Assembly (NCBI GenBank): GCA_037833965.1
Contig: AP031356.1
Coordinates: 12,484,501-12,548,500 of the forward strand
Direction: 5' to 3'
DNA from: Marchantia polymorpha subsp. ruderalis
Taxonomy: Eukaryota; Streptophyta; Marchantiopsida; Marchantiales; Marchantiaceae
Length of the DNA stretch: 64,000 nt
Part shown: positions 1 to 11,501 of the stretch, in pieces
Layout: each line of letters starts with the position of its first letter
Position numbering within the stretch: position 1 is the stretch's first letter
Program-made: the position numbers and the translations under genes
Notes under the pieces: generated by a model
The model's input: the letters and a program-made list of their open reading frames with translations, nothing else
Database searches by the model: none
What the model was told of the DNA's origin: nothing

Positions 1-793
1 GAAACTCGCAAGAGGCTGAACAGTTGGGCTCGCATGAAGATGATGGATTATATTCTCAATCAGATAGATTCCCCGATCCGTCAACCCCAGATTGTGGGTG
101 ATTGAACTCTTTGAGTGTGATGCGTCGTCTCCTAGAGAGCGAGCAGTCCATGTTCCGATCCTTGAGTATATCATCTTCGCGACTTTATACGAATATGTTA
201 CTTGTCAGGTCATTGGCATGCTAAATCTTTTCAGTTTTACATGCCAACAAGGTTATGGCACCGAAACTCATCTCAAGGAAACTGAAACAATGTTGTTGGT
301 TCCGAGTATTTCATAAAATATGAATTTACTTTGTTGTACGCTCTTGCCATCTCTCCCTTCACATTCTTGTCCTAGGTGGGACGGAATACATGAAAATGGA
401 GAAATTCAACCACAGTGCGGTAGATGCTTTGGATCTGGAAAGGAAAGAAAGACTGTAACGCAGACCATTATTATAGGGTAGGGCACACGATGTCCGAGAT
501 ACCCCGTAGTCACCACCCTCATAAGACTTGGAAGTGGCAGAGACGAACAAGCACATTAAGCAGCTGCCTACGACTCGCCGTTGTTCGTCCCCGAAGGACA
601 AAATTTATGGTCCATGCACTATGAATTCAGGGGAAGAAAAGCTTATCCTGCCAAATAAACTGAAGCTCCGCGGGTAGACGATGGCTGCGGATGGCAGAAC
701 CAAGGAAATGGAATTGTCCGTAGTTACACCATGTCTCAATACCGCTGCTAGCACAGACTTAGGCGAGTCTTCCTGTTTGCGTCTGGTAAGTAA
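1..793. repeat. Left block of inverted duplication, distal part
   Basis: This stretch is the reverse complement of about 22172-22967 and, one unit further on, of 41330-42125. Base 1 pairs with about 22967, so the homology probably continues to the left of the window. By eye it is clearly more diverged from the two right-hand copies than they are from each other. It holds an open frame of about 72 residues that stays open in all three copies, but the copies are too similar for that to prove coding. I see no recognisable gene here. Confidence 0.8.
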
Positions 794-977
794 TCGGAGC
801 CATAAGTTCCGATCGCGTTTCCGGGTTTTACCCAAACCCGCGTTCGGGTCGGATAGGGTTCGGGCAGAGGGCTGTACACGACCCGAAGCCCGAAAATTAA
901 GCTGGGCGAGCGGAGACGATGTTTAGTTCTCAGAGACCTAGGGAAATAGACTTTTTGTAAAAAAAGGGCAATTAGCT

Positions 978-1187
978 TTTTAGAATAAGTTACATTCGAA
1001 AGTTACTCTTAGAGTGCTAATATTACACAAGATTTGACACCTATATCAATGTCCAAAGGAGTGGACTAGATGATCAATTATCCATTACAATACCGTCATA
1101 GATTAACGTTGTAGACTACTACACTATATGTATAGTACTTCTTACTGATCAAAACAATCTGACTTATCACAATCAGTGATTCCAACA
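978..1187 (+). repeat. 5' LTR of old copia element
   Basis: It matches 11291-11501 along its full length and ends in CCAACA. The expected terminal TG has mutated to TT. It is followed directly by the primer-binding site. Confidence 0.88.
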
Positions 1188-1200
1188 TGGTATCAGAGCG
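1188..1200 (+). other. Primer-binding site, initiator-Met tRNA
   Basis: TGGTATCAGAGCG directly after the LTR is the usual plant copia primer site complementary to the 3' end of initiator methionine tRNA. The same site follows the LTR of the young element at 26076. Confidence 0.9.
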
Positions 1201-1303
1201 TGAGTGTTCTTTTTGATACTCCAGTTAAGATTGTGAATGTCTTCACTTGGTGACCTCAGTATTTGAAGTTTTTTCTTTTTCTTTTTCTCTTCCGTTTGGA
1301 ACC

Positions 1304-2242
1304 ATGGATTTCTCAAGAGAAGCGAAGGACATTGACCCCACAGAGAAGCTAGACGGCATAGACAACTATAGAGCTTGGGTTGCGCAAATGCAAGCCATCT
1401 TACGCAAGAAGAAATGTTATGCTGCAGTCGAACGAAGCAATGCTTTACCAAAGTTACTACCTGCACTTGAGGTTCCCAAAGGAGTTACTGATCATCCACA
1501 TAAAAGTGCAATTACGGCCAAGCAAGAACGAGAGTTTGCTAACGAAGAGATTCAGGAGAAAATTGACATCATTCTTGAACAACGTGATGACGCTGTTTAC
1601 TACATTATGATGAACGTGTGTGAGCACATTGTTCATCATATTTCTGCCATGTTCGATACTTACCTCATGTGGAAAGAGCTAGAGACACTATTTGTGTCTG
1701 CTAGTGAAGATCGACGCTAGCTCTTGGGACGAAAATTGTCTAATCTCTCAATGAGGGAGGATGAGTCTATCAAAATTCACATGAGTGCGGTGAGAAATCT
1801 CACTAACCAACTGTCAAACTGCATTGATACAGTGAAACATTCAGAACTAATACCTTTCATTTTGATGAGTTTGCCTACAAGTTGTTCAGGATTTGCTTCT
1901 TCCATTAAAGCTAGCATTGTTCACAACCTTATACGCTTTCACAATTTTTTACTCTTTTTACTGATGAAGAAATGACTCATGAGGTCAGATCTAACAGAAC
2001 CGGCGTATCAGCCGAGTCTCTTATTGCCACCACCCAGCGTAGTAGACAAGACAAGCAGCAATATCATATAGATAAGAGGAGATCTACTTCATTCCAAAGA
2101 TTTAATAGTGATTGTGACTACCACGGATATGATACTTGGGCATTTAAAGAAACTTGGGCAACCGAGATTGAGTTTCAGAATGAGTTTTACAGGCGCCATG
2201 CCTCTTGTAACCATTCTCAAAATTATTCTCCTCAGAGATACA
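1304..2242 (+). pseudogene. Decayed copia gag, 5' part
   Basis: The frame starts at an ATG in good context (1304) and encodes a copia Gag (UBN2-like) N-terminal region: a substrate-like opening with DNYRAWVAQMQAIL, then helical Gag sequence. It stops at 1718-1720, then resumes in other frames (1724-1975 and 1972-2250), so at least one stop and one frameshift are present. It is cut at 2242 by the nested element; Gag continues at 7122 in the frame expected if the insert and one target copy are removed. Confidence 0.8.
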
Positions 2243-2604
2243 TGTGGTAACACACTTTTTGTTTTTTTTTCAGAATTTAAACAATTTTAGAAAACTAGTA
2301 CCGAAGCAGTGTTTGTAGTTAGAAAAGGGTATGTTAAATAGAGTGGATTGATGAGATCGTCACGAGGACACGAAGACTCACGTAGTCGGATGTACCAACG
2401 CCAATGTCTTCGGCGCCTTCGGCAAAAGCTCCTTTTCTGAGGTGTCTCTACTCACGCGCCTCCAGCGTATAAGGAAGCTACGCTTCCGGCGCAGACACCT
2501 CAAGAGGAGGTTTTGCTAAAGACGTCAGGAGAAGGGCCCGGACCTCTGAAGGCGTCCGACCATGAGTGCTCCTTCGGCGATGCGCCGCTAGCGCGGAAAG
2601 GGAA

Positions 2605-2735
2605 AACCTTCATAACGATCGGGATACACGGTAGATCCAGTTGGTTAAAGTCGCATTAGAAAGAGCCCGAGACGTTCGTTCTAACGAGCCCAAGAGCGTC
2701 GGAGATGGATCAGGGACGGAGAAGTTATGAGCGTA
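2605..2735 (+). repeat. Shared module of nested element family
   Basis: This roughly 130-bp module opens with CATAACG, contains GAAAGAGC, then CGTTC-TAACGAGCCCAAGA, and ends with GTTATGAGCGT. The same order occurs three times in the other nested element (30677, 31071 and 31318). It is noncoding as far as I can see, and its role is unknown. Confidence 0.7.
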
Positions 2736-3602
2736 GGAAAACTCGTAGCCGGACATGCGCCGTTCGCGCTAGGGTTCACAGCCGGAAAGGATTCCCGTAC
2801 GCCCTCGGCGATGCGCCTTCGGCGGAATCACGCGCTCATAGGAGGAAACCAATTCAGAGTCGGAAGCGCCTTTGGCGGCTGTTCATGGAAGGAAAGCGCC
2901 GGTCGGATGTACGCCTCCGACGTGGCGCTGACGGCCGGATGCGCTGGCATGAGTTGCGCTGGCAGATATGCGCCGGCAGCAATAGACGAGGCATAAAGGA
3001 CAAAATAAGCGGTACGACTGCGCGCCGGCGTAATTCGCTCCGACTAGATGTGCGCCTCCAGCAAGGCGCCGACGGATAAGGAACGCACCAGCGGCGACAC
3101 GCCTCCGGTGAGGGACGGGTTAGGAAAAGACAACATGGCCGACGTATACCCTGCGGCGGACTCGAGTCCGGAAGGTGGCGGCGGCGGGAGAATTCAACAT
3201 TTACGCATGCGAATGCGCGCAGTGCGGAGACGTGAATTCGCGCATGCAAAGGGCGAACCGTTAGGCCGTATAGCCGGCTGCGTACGTTGTAACCAGTAAG
3301 AACGTTGGACGTTCTTGAAATCGGAGAAGAAAAGACTGCGCTCCAGTCTCATTCTCTCATTCTTGATTTTGCAATTTCCAGTTTCCAAGATTACGCGCAA
3401 GAGCGGAGCGATCTGCAGTGAGAGGAGAGAGTGCGGAGACGAGTTGCGCAAGGATCTTGGCAGACCTTGGAGAGAATTGCGAGTAGCGATCTTGAGCGTG
3501 AGCGCAGAGAGAGTGAGCAGTCAGTGCTTGAGCGGCCGACGCGCAGTGGCGATTGTGAGAGAGCGAGCGAAAGGGAGAACGTTTGTGTGTGCAGGCAACG
3601 CA

Positions 3603-6166
3603 ATGTCGAAGGTTCCCCAGCTGCGAGTGTTTCCACTCAGGGTGCCGCAGATCGGTCTACGCGCATTTCAAGATGTGTTACTGAGGCTGAAGCTCGATTT
3701 TCTCCTGTGGGGGTGGAACTGGACATGTCCGGAGATGGTGCGCGAGTATCTGCAGGAGAGACACAAGCCCTCTCGCGGATTCCGTCCACATCCAGAAAGA
3801 TGGGACATTTGCAACTGGGCGCAGGTGTTGGGCAGGTGTGCCGGCGAGGAAGGGGATCTCCTCTTCGAGGCCGATAGCGTGAAGGTGTCCCAGGAGGAAG
3901 AAATCTCCTACAATGAGCTCTTCAAAGTTGCCAGGCATCCCAAGAACGGTTTCCGGACACGGGATTACAAAGATCGATTGCGGAGAAATGTCGCGACTGC
4001 ATTGCTGCAGATATTGCAGCCGACCAAGACCGCTTACATGCATGGTTGGCAGGTAGAATTTGTGGAGCTAGTGTTGTCAGGAGCTCCAGTGCATTGGGCA
4101 CGGCTCCTGTGGAAGGTGACGCGCCAACATGCGCAAGAAGAGAAAGGAGGAACCCTCAATCATCTCTCGCCTTACTTGATCGTGTTTTATCGGGCGATGG
4201 GATGTTTGACAAATGCTGAGAAAACACGGTTTCCGCAGCTGACCCGGAACTATCCAGGTAGATATTCGAGGGAGGCCGAAGTAGACACGGATCCGGACGA
4301 GGAACCTGCCAGTACGCCTCCGGCTCCGGCTCCAGCAAGAGCAGCAGAAGAACGTCGAAGTGAGCGCATTCCGCGAAAGCGGAAGTGGGATGAGAGACCT
4401 GAGGACAGGCAGCCGGAAGTGCCAGCTGCGCCGACTCGTGGTCGGCCCACCCCCGAGCCTCACAGTCGACCAAAACAGAGGGCACGCAAAATGCCAACTG
4501 GTACTGAGGAGACCGGGCGAACTCCGACCCGGCGGAATCTCACACAGGAGGAAATAATCGCGCAGATTCTAGGGAAGACGACAAATACCACTGCACAGAA
4601 GGCACCAAGGCCTTCGGGAGGAGATGGACGGACTGACAGTCGGCCGACTACGAGTCGGACGACTGAAGGCCGACAAGCGGAAGGAAGGCCAACTGAACGG
4701 CGCGTTGAACCGGACCGCAGGCCGGAGGCAGAAGAGAGTTTGGCTGACGAGCCAACAACCCTCAGAGGGTCGTCTTCGGCGGAAGGCACTTCTGGGAAAA
4801 CGCCACCAGCAAGCAGGCCAAGTGGGGTCAAGACGCGCAGGGTGTATCCGACTCCCAGTCGGACAACTGCTGGTCGGCCGACTGCGAGTCGGACAACAGA
4901 GAGTCGGCCGGATTCGCCGATTGCGAGACGGATGGGGCCGACGACCAGTGTGCGGACGCCTTCGGCGGGCGCACCTTCAGCGAAGACACCTTCCGCGCAG
5001 ATTGCGCCGGAAGGGCAGGCAGCAGAAGCGGGCGGTGCAAAAGTGACAAGAGTCACTGCGGCGTCGACCCCTTCGGAGACCAAAGATCGAGCCGGAACAG
5101 GGGCTCAAGCAGTGGGATCTCCCACTGCCCTGGATATTTTAGCAGGCAGCGGAGCAGCAGTCGCAGCGGAAGCTGCTGCGCGCCACAGTTCCAGGGAGTC
5201 GCCAAGGGATTCGGTGACGACTGAAATCCTCGAGACTGAGGATGAGACGAGCTCGGAAGAGCAGGAAGCGGATTCGGTGCAGAAAACGCCAACAGGGGTG
5301 TTGTGCGAACAGATAGTTCCACTCCTGCGATATCTGGATCGCAAGACATCCAAGTACGCGAGTACTTTAAAACCGCAGTCGTATGTGGAGACTATCAGGC
5401 GAAGGACGAGGAGCAAGGTAGCAAGGTGGCAAGGTGGGCCTCTAGGTGCCAAGTATATGTGGATAGGAACACCGACCTCCGACAACACCTAGCGGTCACA
5501 CAGAAGCTATACCAAGCCTTGCAGCAGCAGAGGGAGGATGCGACGACAAAAAGTCAGGCGGATGCCGAGCTAATGCGGGCAAAGATCGAGTCGGAATTGC
5601 AGGAAGAGCGGAGACAAAACCAAGTCCTAGCAGCCGAGCTTGCGTGCCAGACGCGCGCCTTAGAAGAAAGTCAAAGAGCCCGCAAGGAGGATGAGGAGTT
5701 GTTGCGCAACTTGCAATCCGAGTGCTCGGATTTGAGGGCACAACGTGCGGAAGCAGAAATGCAACTGGCAGAGGTGGAGAGCAGCTGCAGGGCGCGAGGA
5801 GAGTTGGCGACACAGGTGACTCGTTGTCTAAAAGGATACGCCCATTGGGAGGTGGCAGCTCAAGAGAGGATCACACTCAGGGAGTTCGAGCTTCGGGCGG
5901 CGGCATTGACGGAGGGTGACAGTCGGAGTCGGCGGCGAGTGGCGAGGAAATTAGAAACCTTCTTGTCGGGTGCGCGCGACACTATGGCGCACTTACAGTC
6001 GGAAGTCACCACAGCGCTCCGACGCCTGGGGTTGCGCAGCCGGTCGGAAGACTGGCAAGGTAGAGACAGCGAGCGGAGTAGTCCGGCGCGCAGGAGGCGC
6101 AGCACCGGATCAGCCGAGTGCAGTAGAATAGTTTGGTTTCGCGCAGATGCTGCGAGTAGTAGATAG
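3603..6166 (+). pseudogene. Mobile-element protein with low-complexity middle and coiled coil, frameshifted
   Basis: The open frame runs 3315-5492, but its first codon is TTG; the first ATG is 3603. A globular N-terminal part (about 230 residues) contains the motif PVHWARLLWKVTRQH and SPYLIVFYRAMGCLT. It resembles the putative plant transposon protein domains found next to plant retroelements, not a Gag with a zinc knuckle. A long Arg/Pro/Thr/Ser-rich middle follows, with repeated SRTTEGRP-type units. The C-terminal part (5480-6166) is a strong coiled coil in another frame. The frame switch lies near 5405-5430, in a slippage-prone repeat of GCAAGGT-like units. I think this was a single protein of about 850 residues in its intact form. 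I recall similar hypothetical proteins from Marchantia. No reverse transcriptase, integrase or protease motif is present. Confidence 0.65.
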
Positions 6167-6866
6167 GATAGCGTAGTGCTAGTTAGGATCTTTGAGGGTA
6201 TAAAGTAGATCAAGGCGTTTTGCCTTGGGACTCTTCCAGTTTCGGAAGTGCAGATCAGGAACTCACTTTCTTGGCGTGTTTGTGCATTTTGGTCCTGGCA
6301 CCACGTAGAGAAGCTGCAGCATAGCGAAGTTACCGTATGTTGTAGTTGAAGGCCTTCGGCTGAATGTTCAGAGCTAGCACCCGGTTAGAGACTTGAGTAG
6401 TGCGGATCTGCACCTGCGGGTGATTTCTGATGCTTAGAGCCGGCTGCGAGTTAGATACTTGAACAGTTCCCCCTTACTCCTTCGAGTGACGTATCCTGAT
6501 TGTACTCCTACGGGAAGTTTCCCCTGAATGCCAATGTGAAGTTTTATTACTTCGTGTAAGCCTTGGTTTGTAATTCAGGTTGTGTGTGTTACTAGATCGT
6601 GTTTCAGTAAGTTCTCAGTCGGGTCTGCACTCCCTGCGTTTGGTGTGATAGTCGAGGGTGACGTCCACGGCGTATGAAGAGGCTTCGTTCCGAAGTGGGA
6701 AGTCCAGTCCGGGTACCCTACGCTAGTTCCTGGCGGAAGGGCAGTAAAAGCCGGAGTGGGAGGCACTACCTGCAGAACCTCTGAGTGAACTTTTGAGACA
6801 CTTTCCTCCTGAAATCCGAAGCGGAGGTCCTGACCGACCTCCGAGTTGTGCTTTTGCCAGTTTCAG

Positions 6867-6886
6867 GTGTGTGTGTGTGTGTGTGT
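6867..6886 (+). repeat. (GT)10 microsatellite
   Basis: Ten GT units lie in the 3' noncoding part of the nested element. Just downstream (about 6908-6966) the octamer CCTCCGAG recurs several times. Confidence 0.9.
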
Positions 6887-7081
6887 TGAGTGACCACGCT
6901 GTACCGTGCATCCTCCGAGCATCCTCCGAGTCGAGATCCTCCTCCGAGTTGAGCCTCCGAGTCGAGCACTGCAGTATTTCTGGGAGTGACAGTCGCCTAG
7001 AATTCAAACTCTACAAAAGTCTGTTAAACGTGACACTTTTACTCTGTGTGTTGCCTCTGTCCCTGTGGGTTCGATCTTTTT

Positions 7082-7113
7082 ACCACCATACTGCAGTTTT
7101 AGCCTTTGGTGGG
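7082..7113 (+). other. 3' terminal stem-loop of nested element
   Basis: CCACC (7083-7087) pairs with GGTGG (7108-7112). It follows a GTTCGA motif at 7069-7074 that starts 53 nt from the element end. The other nested element has GTTCGA at 32324-32329, 55 nt from its end, followed by a perfect 7-bp stem. The matching position suggests a functional 3' end. Confidence 0.55.
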
Positions 7114-7121
7114 TTATTACA

Positions 7122-10100
7122 ATACACTAACTCTCGTACCCCTCATTGGCATTCTTAGGAAAGATCTTATAATAGTAACAGAAACAGCTCTTCATCGTCT
7201 GCTACTCCGAGCTTGGAATCCGGCACTTGCAATGAGTGCGGAGAAATGAGACACTGGTCGTATGAATGCTGTCAGCACCAACTTTAGAAAGAGCTCAAAG
7301 CACTTCAGATCTCTTACAACACTCTGAAGAATTCAAAGCAATAAGAGGCAAACAACATGAATGTTATCTCGATGGTCATGATGACCATCACAAGGTTGCT
7401 TTTGAAGAAGCTGATGCTGTGTTCTTTGATAACAATGCTACTCCTGCCGTAGACAATACAGTAGCCAACGATGCAGCAAATGCACTTTCTGCATTTTTTA
7501 GTCAAGTAGAAGAAAAAAAATCATGGTTTTTTGATAGTGGAGCCTCCTCACACTTAACTGGAAATAGTTCACTTCTTTCTAATTTTGAAAATCAGGCTGA
7601 CCATATCTCAGTGAGAACTGCAGGCAATCAAGTTCTTCCGGTTTGTGAAAAGACCTCACTTACATTGAATCAGAAGAAAGTGTTTGATGTTTTTTACGTG
7701 CCTGGTGTGAAGAAAAATTTGATGTCTGTTGGACGTTTGACTAATCTAGGCCATATAGCACTTTTTAACTCCAAGAATTGTTATGTATTTGATAGAGTAA
7801 ATCCACGGAGCATACTATTGCAGGGAAACGAGATCCACATAACAGTTTATACAAGTTAACTAAGCCTGGAGGTCTCTCACAAGCCATCACAGCACGGTCT
7901 TCTCCAACAAGACTTCTTCGTTCCAATGAAGTTTGGAATATAGAAGAGCCTAAATCCGATCTTCAAACCTATTCAGTTTCTCAGGCAGAACTTTTGCATT
8001 GTAGTATGGGTCATGCAAACTATTAGAAACTATATTTGATGGCGTCTAAGAAACTGGTTGTAGGAATTTCTCAGATTCGTCACATTAAATCTCTATGTGC
8101 TACTTGTCTGAAATCAAAGCAAAGTTGAGATTGTATTTTCAAACACTCTCATACTCAAACAACTTGTGCATTACAGCTGTTGCACTCTAATTTATGTGGG
8201 ACTCTCCCTTCTGAATCCTTAACAAAGAAACGATATATAATGATGTTTACTGACAATTTTAACAGGTAACTTGAAATTGCTGGAGTGATGAGGCACTACA
8301 GCAATTTCAGGAATTCAAATTAATGGTGGAGAATAGTTACAATCAGAAGATCGCCGCACTTTGAACAGACAGAGGGGAAGAATATCTTTCCAAGACTTGT
8401 CATGCCTTCTGCGTCAACTCAGGTATTCAATATGCATTAACTTGTGCATACACTCCACATCAAAATGGCGTAACTGAGCGAAAGAATAGGACTGTACTTG
8501 AGATGACACGAAGTTTACTACTTTATGCTCAATTACCTAAAGCTCTCGAGGAGGAGGCCGCAAGGACATCTATTTATATTTTAAACCGACTGTCAACAAA
8601 GGAAATGCAGATATCAATACCCTTTCAGCGGTTGACAGGTCTTATTCCGAACGTCAAGCACTTTAGAGTCTTTGGATGTGGAGCTTGTGTCTTACTTACA
8701 ACCAGGTTCGACAAACTTTCTGCTAGATTCCTACCACTTACTTTTATAGGCTATGACACTCAGTCAAAAGCCTATCGTGTTTATGATGCTGTTAACAAAA
8801 AAGTTTATATCTGTAGGCATGTAAAGTTTAACGAGTATGGTTTTGGACTTGCAGCCCGATACGATCCTGAACTTGTTGACGATCTAGATATTTTACTTCC
8901 TCAGAATAGAAAACATAAATCAAGAACTTGCTCTGTCAGTACTGAAAATGCTCTACCTACTGACGATACATCTCATTCATTTTCTAAGACTACATCTACT
9001 CAAGTGATACCTCCGACCATTCAGGAATCTAGTTTGTCAGATTTAGAAACAACACCAACTCCTTTGAACTCTTTTGCCTCACCTTATCCACGTCCACCAG
9101 GTGAACCCACCTTTGAGATTGAATGGTTCCAAGAGTCAACTCCTACTGTTGACAGTCCTGACAGAAGTACTGCACCTACTTCTGATACTATTGTAGGAGA
9201 TATGTCAAATAGTCGGCCAATCACTCCCGCTCTAGGCGTTCTCCAGCTTACTGGAAAGACTACGTGAGTTATAACTCACGTGCCAAAATTCCTGGAAATA
9301 CACTCGACTGTCATGAAGTTGAGATTATCGACTACATGGGAGAACATCTCACCTTTGATAAAGCTATCAAGATTCCTGAGTGGCACGCGTTAATGGTTGA
9401 TGAGTTGAACTCCATCCATAAAAACCGTACCTGGACCTTGGTTAAATTACCACAAGGAGCAAAGGCAATAACATGCAAGTGGGTGTTCAGGGTCAAAGAA
9501 AGCCATAATGGTTCTACACCACGTCTTAAGTCTCGTCTTGTAGCGAGAGGTAAGGTGGCCCACCAAAAGTAAGGTAAGCACTACACTGATACCTTCGCTC
9601 CTGTCGTGAAGTGATCTACGATAAGATCTGTGTCCGCCATTGTTGGTGCATGCAGATGGCCACTCTATCATCTAGATGTCAAAACTGCCTTCTTAAATGG
9701 TGTTATTTCAGAAAAAGTCTATGTACAGCAACCACCTTGCTTTATTAGGAAAGGTTTTGAAGATTTTGTATGTAAACTTAATAAAGCGCTTTACGGCTTA
9801 CGACAAGCCCCAAGGGCTTGGTAGAATGTATTGACTTATATTTAAGAGAAGCAGGTTGGACACATTGTCACTCATATCCTAATCTTTATGTTTTAAGGAA
9901 GGATTGTCTCATAGTAATCTTAATGCTCTATGTAGACGATATGTACATAACAGGAAATAGTCAAGTAAAAATCTATGAGATTAAGTCAGATCTAATGCGT
10001 CAATATGAAATGAGTGATTTAGGTGAAATTCAGAAGTCTAGTAGTTGAGTTCTTTCGGTCAGCACAAGGATTATTACTACATCAGAAGTCATATATCACC

Positions 10101-10982
10101 AAAGTTTTAAAAGATTTGAATATGCTTGACTGTAGGCCATCTACATTACCAATCAATGCTGGAAAATACTTGACAGAAGATATCAACACTCCCTTTGTTG
10201 ATCCTACGTTCTACATGAAACTAGTTGGCCAATTGATGTTTGCTACTAATTCGAGATTTGATATTTGTTTTGCTATGGGACAACTCTCACGGTTCATAAC
10301 AGTATCTCAAGAGTCTCATCTTGATATTGGCTTCCAAACCTTGCAGTACCTCAAGGGTACTTTAGATCAGGGAATATTGTTCAAGCGAGGTCATCCATTA
10401 CAACTACAACGATACACAGATGCCAGGTGGGGCTCTTGCCAATACACATTCAAATCTACAAGTGCTTACGTTTTTACACTAGCTGGAGGTGCTGTATCAT
10501 GGTGTTGTAAGAAGCAAAATCTCATCTCATTCTCCTCTACAAAGAGTGAATATAAAGCCTTGTCCTTTGGTGCACAGGAAGCCGTTTGGCTACGACAACT
10601 CTTGCATGAGATCAATCCAGTTACAGTCACATTGAGACCCACGCCTCTCTCATGCAAGGATATTAATATCACTTCTTCTCTTCCCACTCCCAACTCACTG
10701 ACTAACTCCACAATAGTTCATTGTGACAACGAGAGTGCTATGAAACATGCTAAGAATCCATTTTTTCATGCAAGAAGTAAGCACATTAGTATCCAGCATC
10801 ATTTCATCAGGGAGCGCGTAGCTTTGAACGAGATTGAAGTTCAATTTCTCTCCACCAAATTACAGCCAGCAGATATGCTGACCAAGGCTCTTCCTAGGCT
10901 GAAGTTTAATCAGCATAGACATTATCTTGATCTACGAAGTCTATCAACACCAATTGAAGAATCTTTTGCGACAATTAGATGA
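7122..10982 (+). pseudogene. Decayed copia gag end and pol
   Basis: A CX2CX4HX4C zinc knuckle lies at 7228-7269. A protease with FFDSGASSHLTG follows (about 7525). The integrase core remnant includes HQNGVTERKNR (about 8458-8490). Reverse transcriptase has the YVDD catalytic motif at 9929-9940 and the HLDVKTAFLNG and LYGLRQAPRAW motifs. RNase H has the YTDARW and STKSEYKA motifs near the 3' end. Stops or frameshifts occur at least at about 7270, 7857, 8026, 9265, 9570, 9612, 9822 and 10046, so no polyprotein can be made. The frame ends at 10982. Confidence 0.88.
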
Positions 10983-11033
10983 TGAAGAATTAGATGTAGA
11001 GAAGTAGTTTTTTAGATCTACGGTATGCACTCT

Positions 11034-11047
11034 AGAGCAAGGGAGGG
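11034..11047 (+). other. Polypurine tract of old copia element
   Basis: AGAGCAAGGGAGGG directly precedes the 3' LTR start TGTTAAAATAAG at 11048. The same tract is repeated before the second LTR start at 11291. Confidence 0.8.
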
Positions 11048-11290
11048 TGTTAAAATAAGTTAGATTCGAAAGTTACGATTAGAGTGCTAATATTACACAA
11101 GACTTGACACCTATATCAATGTCCAAAGTAGTGGACTCAGATGATCAGTTATCCATTACACTACCGCTAATATTACACAAGACTTGACAACACCAATTGA
11201 AGAATCTTTTGCGACAATTAGATGATGAAGAATTAGATGTAGAGAAGTAGTTTTTTAGATCTACGGTATGCACTCTAGAGCAAGGGAGGG
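11048..11290 (+). repeat. Rearranged duplicate at 3' end of old copia
   Basis: A first LTR copy starts at 11048 but is broken off at about 11166. A short LTR piece and a second copy of the pol end and polypurine tract (matching about 10945-11047) follow. The full 3' LTR then starts at 11291. The period from LTR start to LTR start is 243 bp. A local duplication after insertion, or a strand-transfer error during reverse transcription, could explain it. Confidence 0.8.
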
Positions 11291-11501
11291 TGTTAAAATA
11301 AGTTAGATTCGAAAGTTACGATTAGAGTGCTAATATTACACAAGACTTGACACCTATATCAATGTCCAAAGTAGTGGACTCAGATGATCAATTATCCATT
11401 ACACTACCGTTATAGATTACGTTCTAGACTAATACACTATATGTACAAGACTTCTTACTGATCAAAACAATCTGACTTATCACAAATCAGTGATTCCAAC
11501 A
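11291..11501 (+). repeat. 3' LTR of old copia element
   Basis: It starts TGTTAAAATAAG and ends CCAACA. It pairs with 978-1187 and is followed by the target duplication TAGGT. Confidence 0.88.

Larger units (their letters stand above)
2243..7121 (+). mobile_element. Nested TG...CA element with 5-bp target duplication, no LTRs seen
   Basis: The insert begins TGTGGTAACACA and ends GGGTTATTACA. It is flanked by exact pentamers ATACA at 2238-2242 and 7122-7126. Removing it brings the two halves of the copia gag into one frame, which supports the boundaries. TG...CA ends with a 5-bp duplication are typical of LTR-element integration, but I find no direct terminal repeats. It holds a shared module (2605-2735), one long broken reading frame (3603-6166), a GT microsatellite (6867-6886) and a 3' stem-loop. 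It shares its plan with 30447-32378. It may be a solo LTR of a very large LTR family, or an LTR-less non-autonomous family. Confidence 0.75.
978..11501 (+). mobile_element. Ty1/copia LTR retrotransposon, old and interrupted
   Basis: Order is 5' LTR, primer site, gag, protease, integrase, reverse transcriptase, RNase H, polypurine tract, 3' LTR. Flanking pentamers TAGCT (973-977) and TAGGT (11502-11506) are a one-mismatch target duplication. The LTRs differ at about 14 bases and 3 indels over about 210 bp by eye, so the insertion is old. The coding region has many stops and frameshifts. A separate 4879-bp element lies inside it at 2243-7121. The host site is the hAT-like element of the left duplication block, and neither right-hand copy of that block carries it. 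Confidence 0.92.

Noticed and set aside
92-316. 72-74 codon frame present in all three duplicated blocks
   Set aside because: It has no domain. Three recent copies staying open is weak evidence, and an antisense frame overlaps it.
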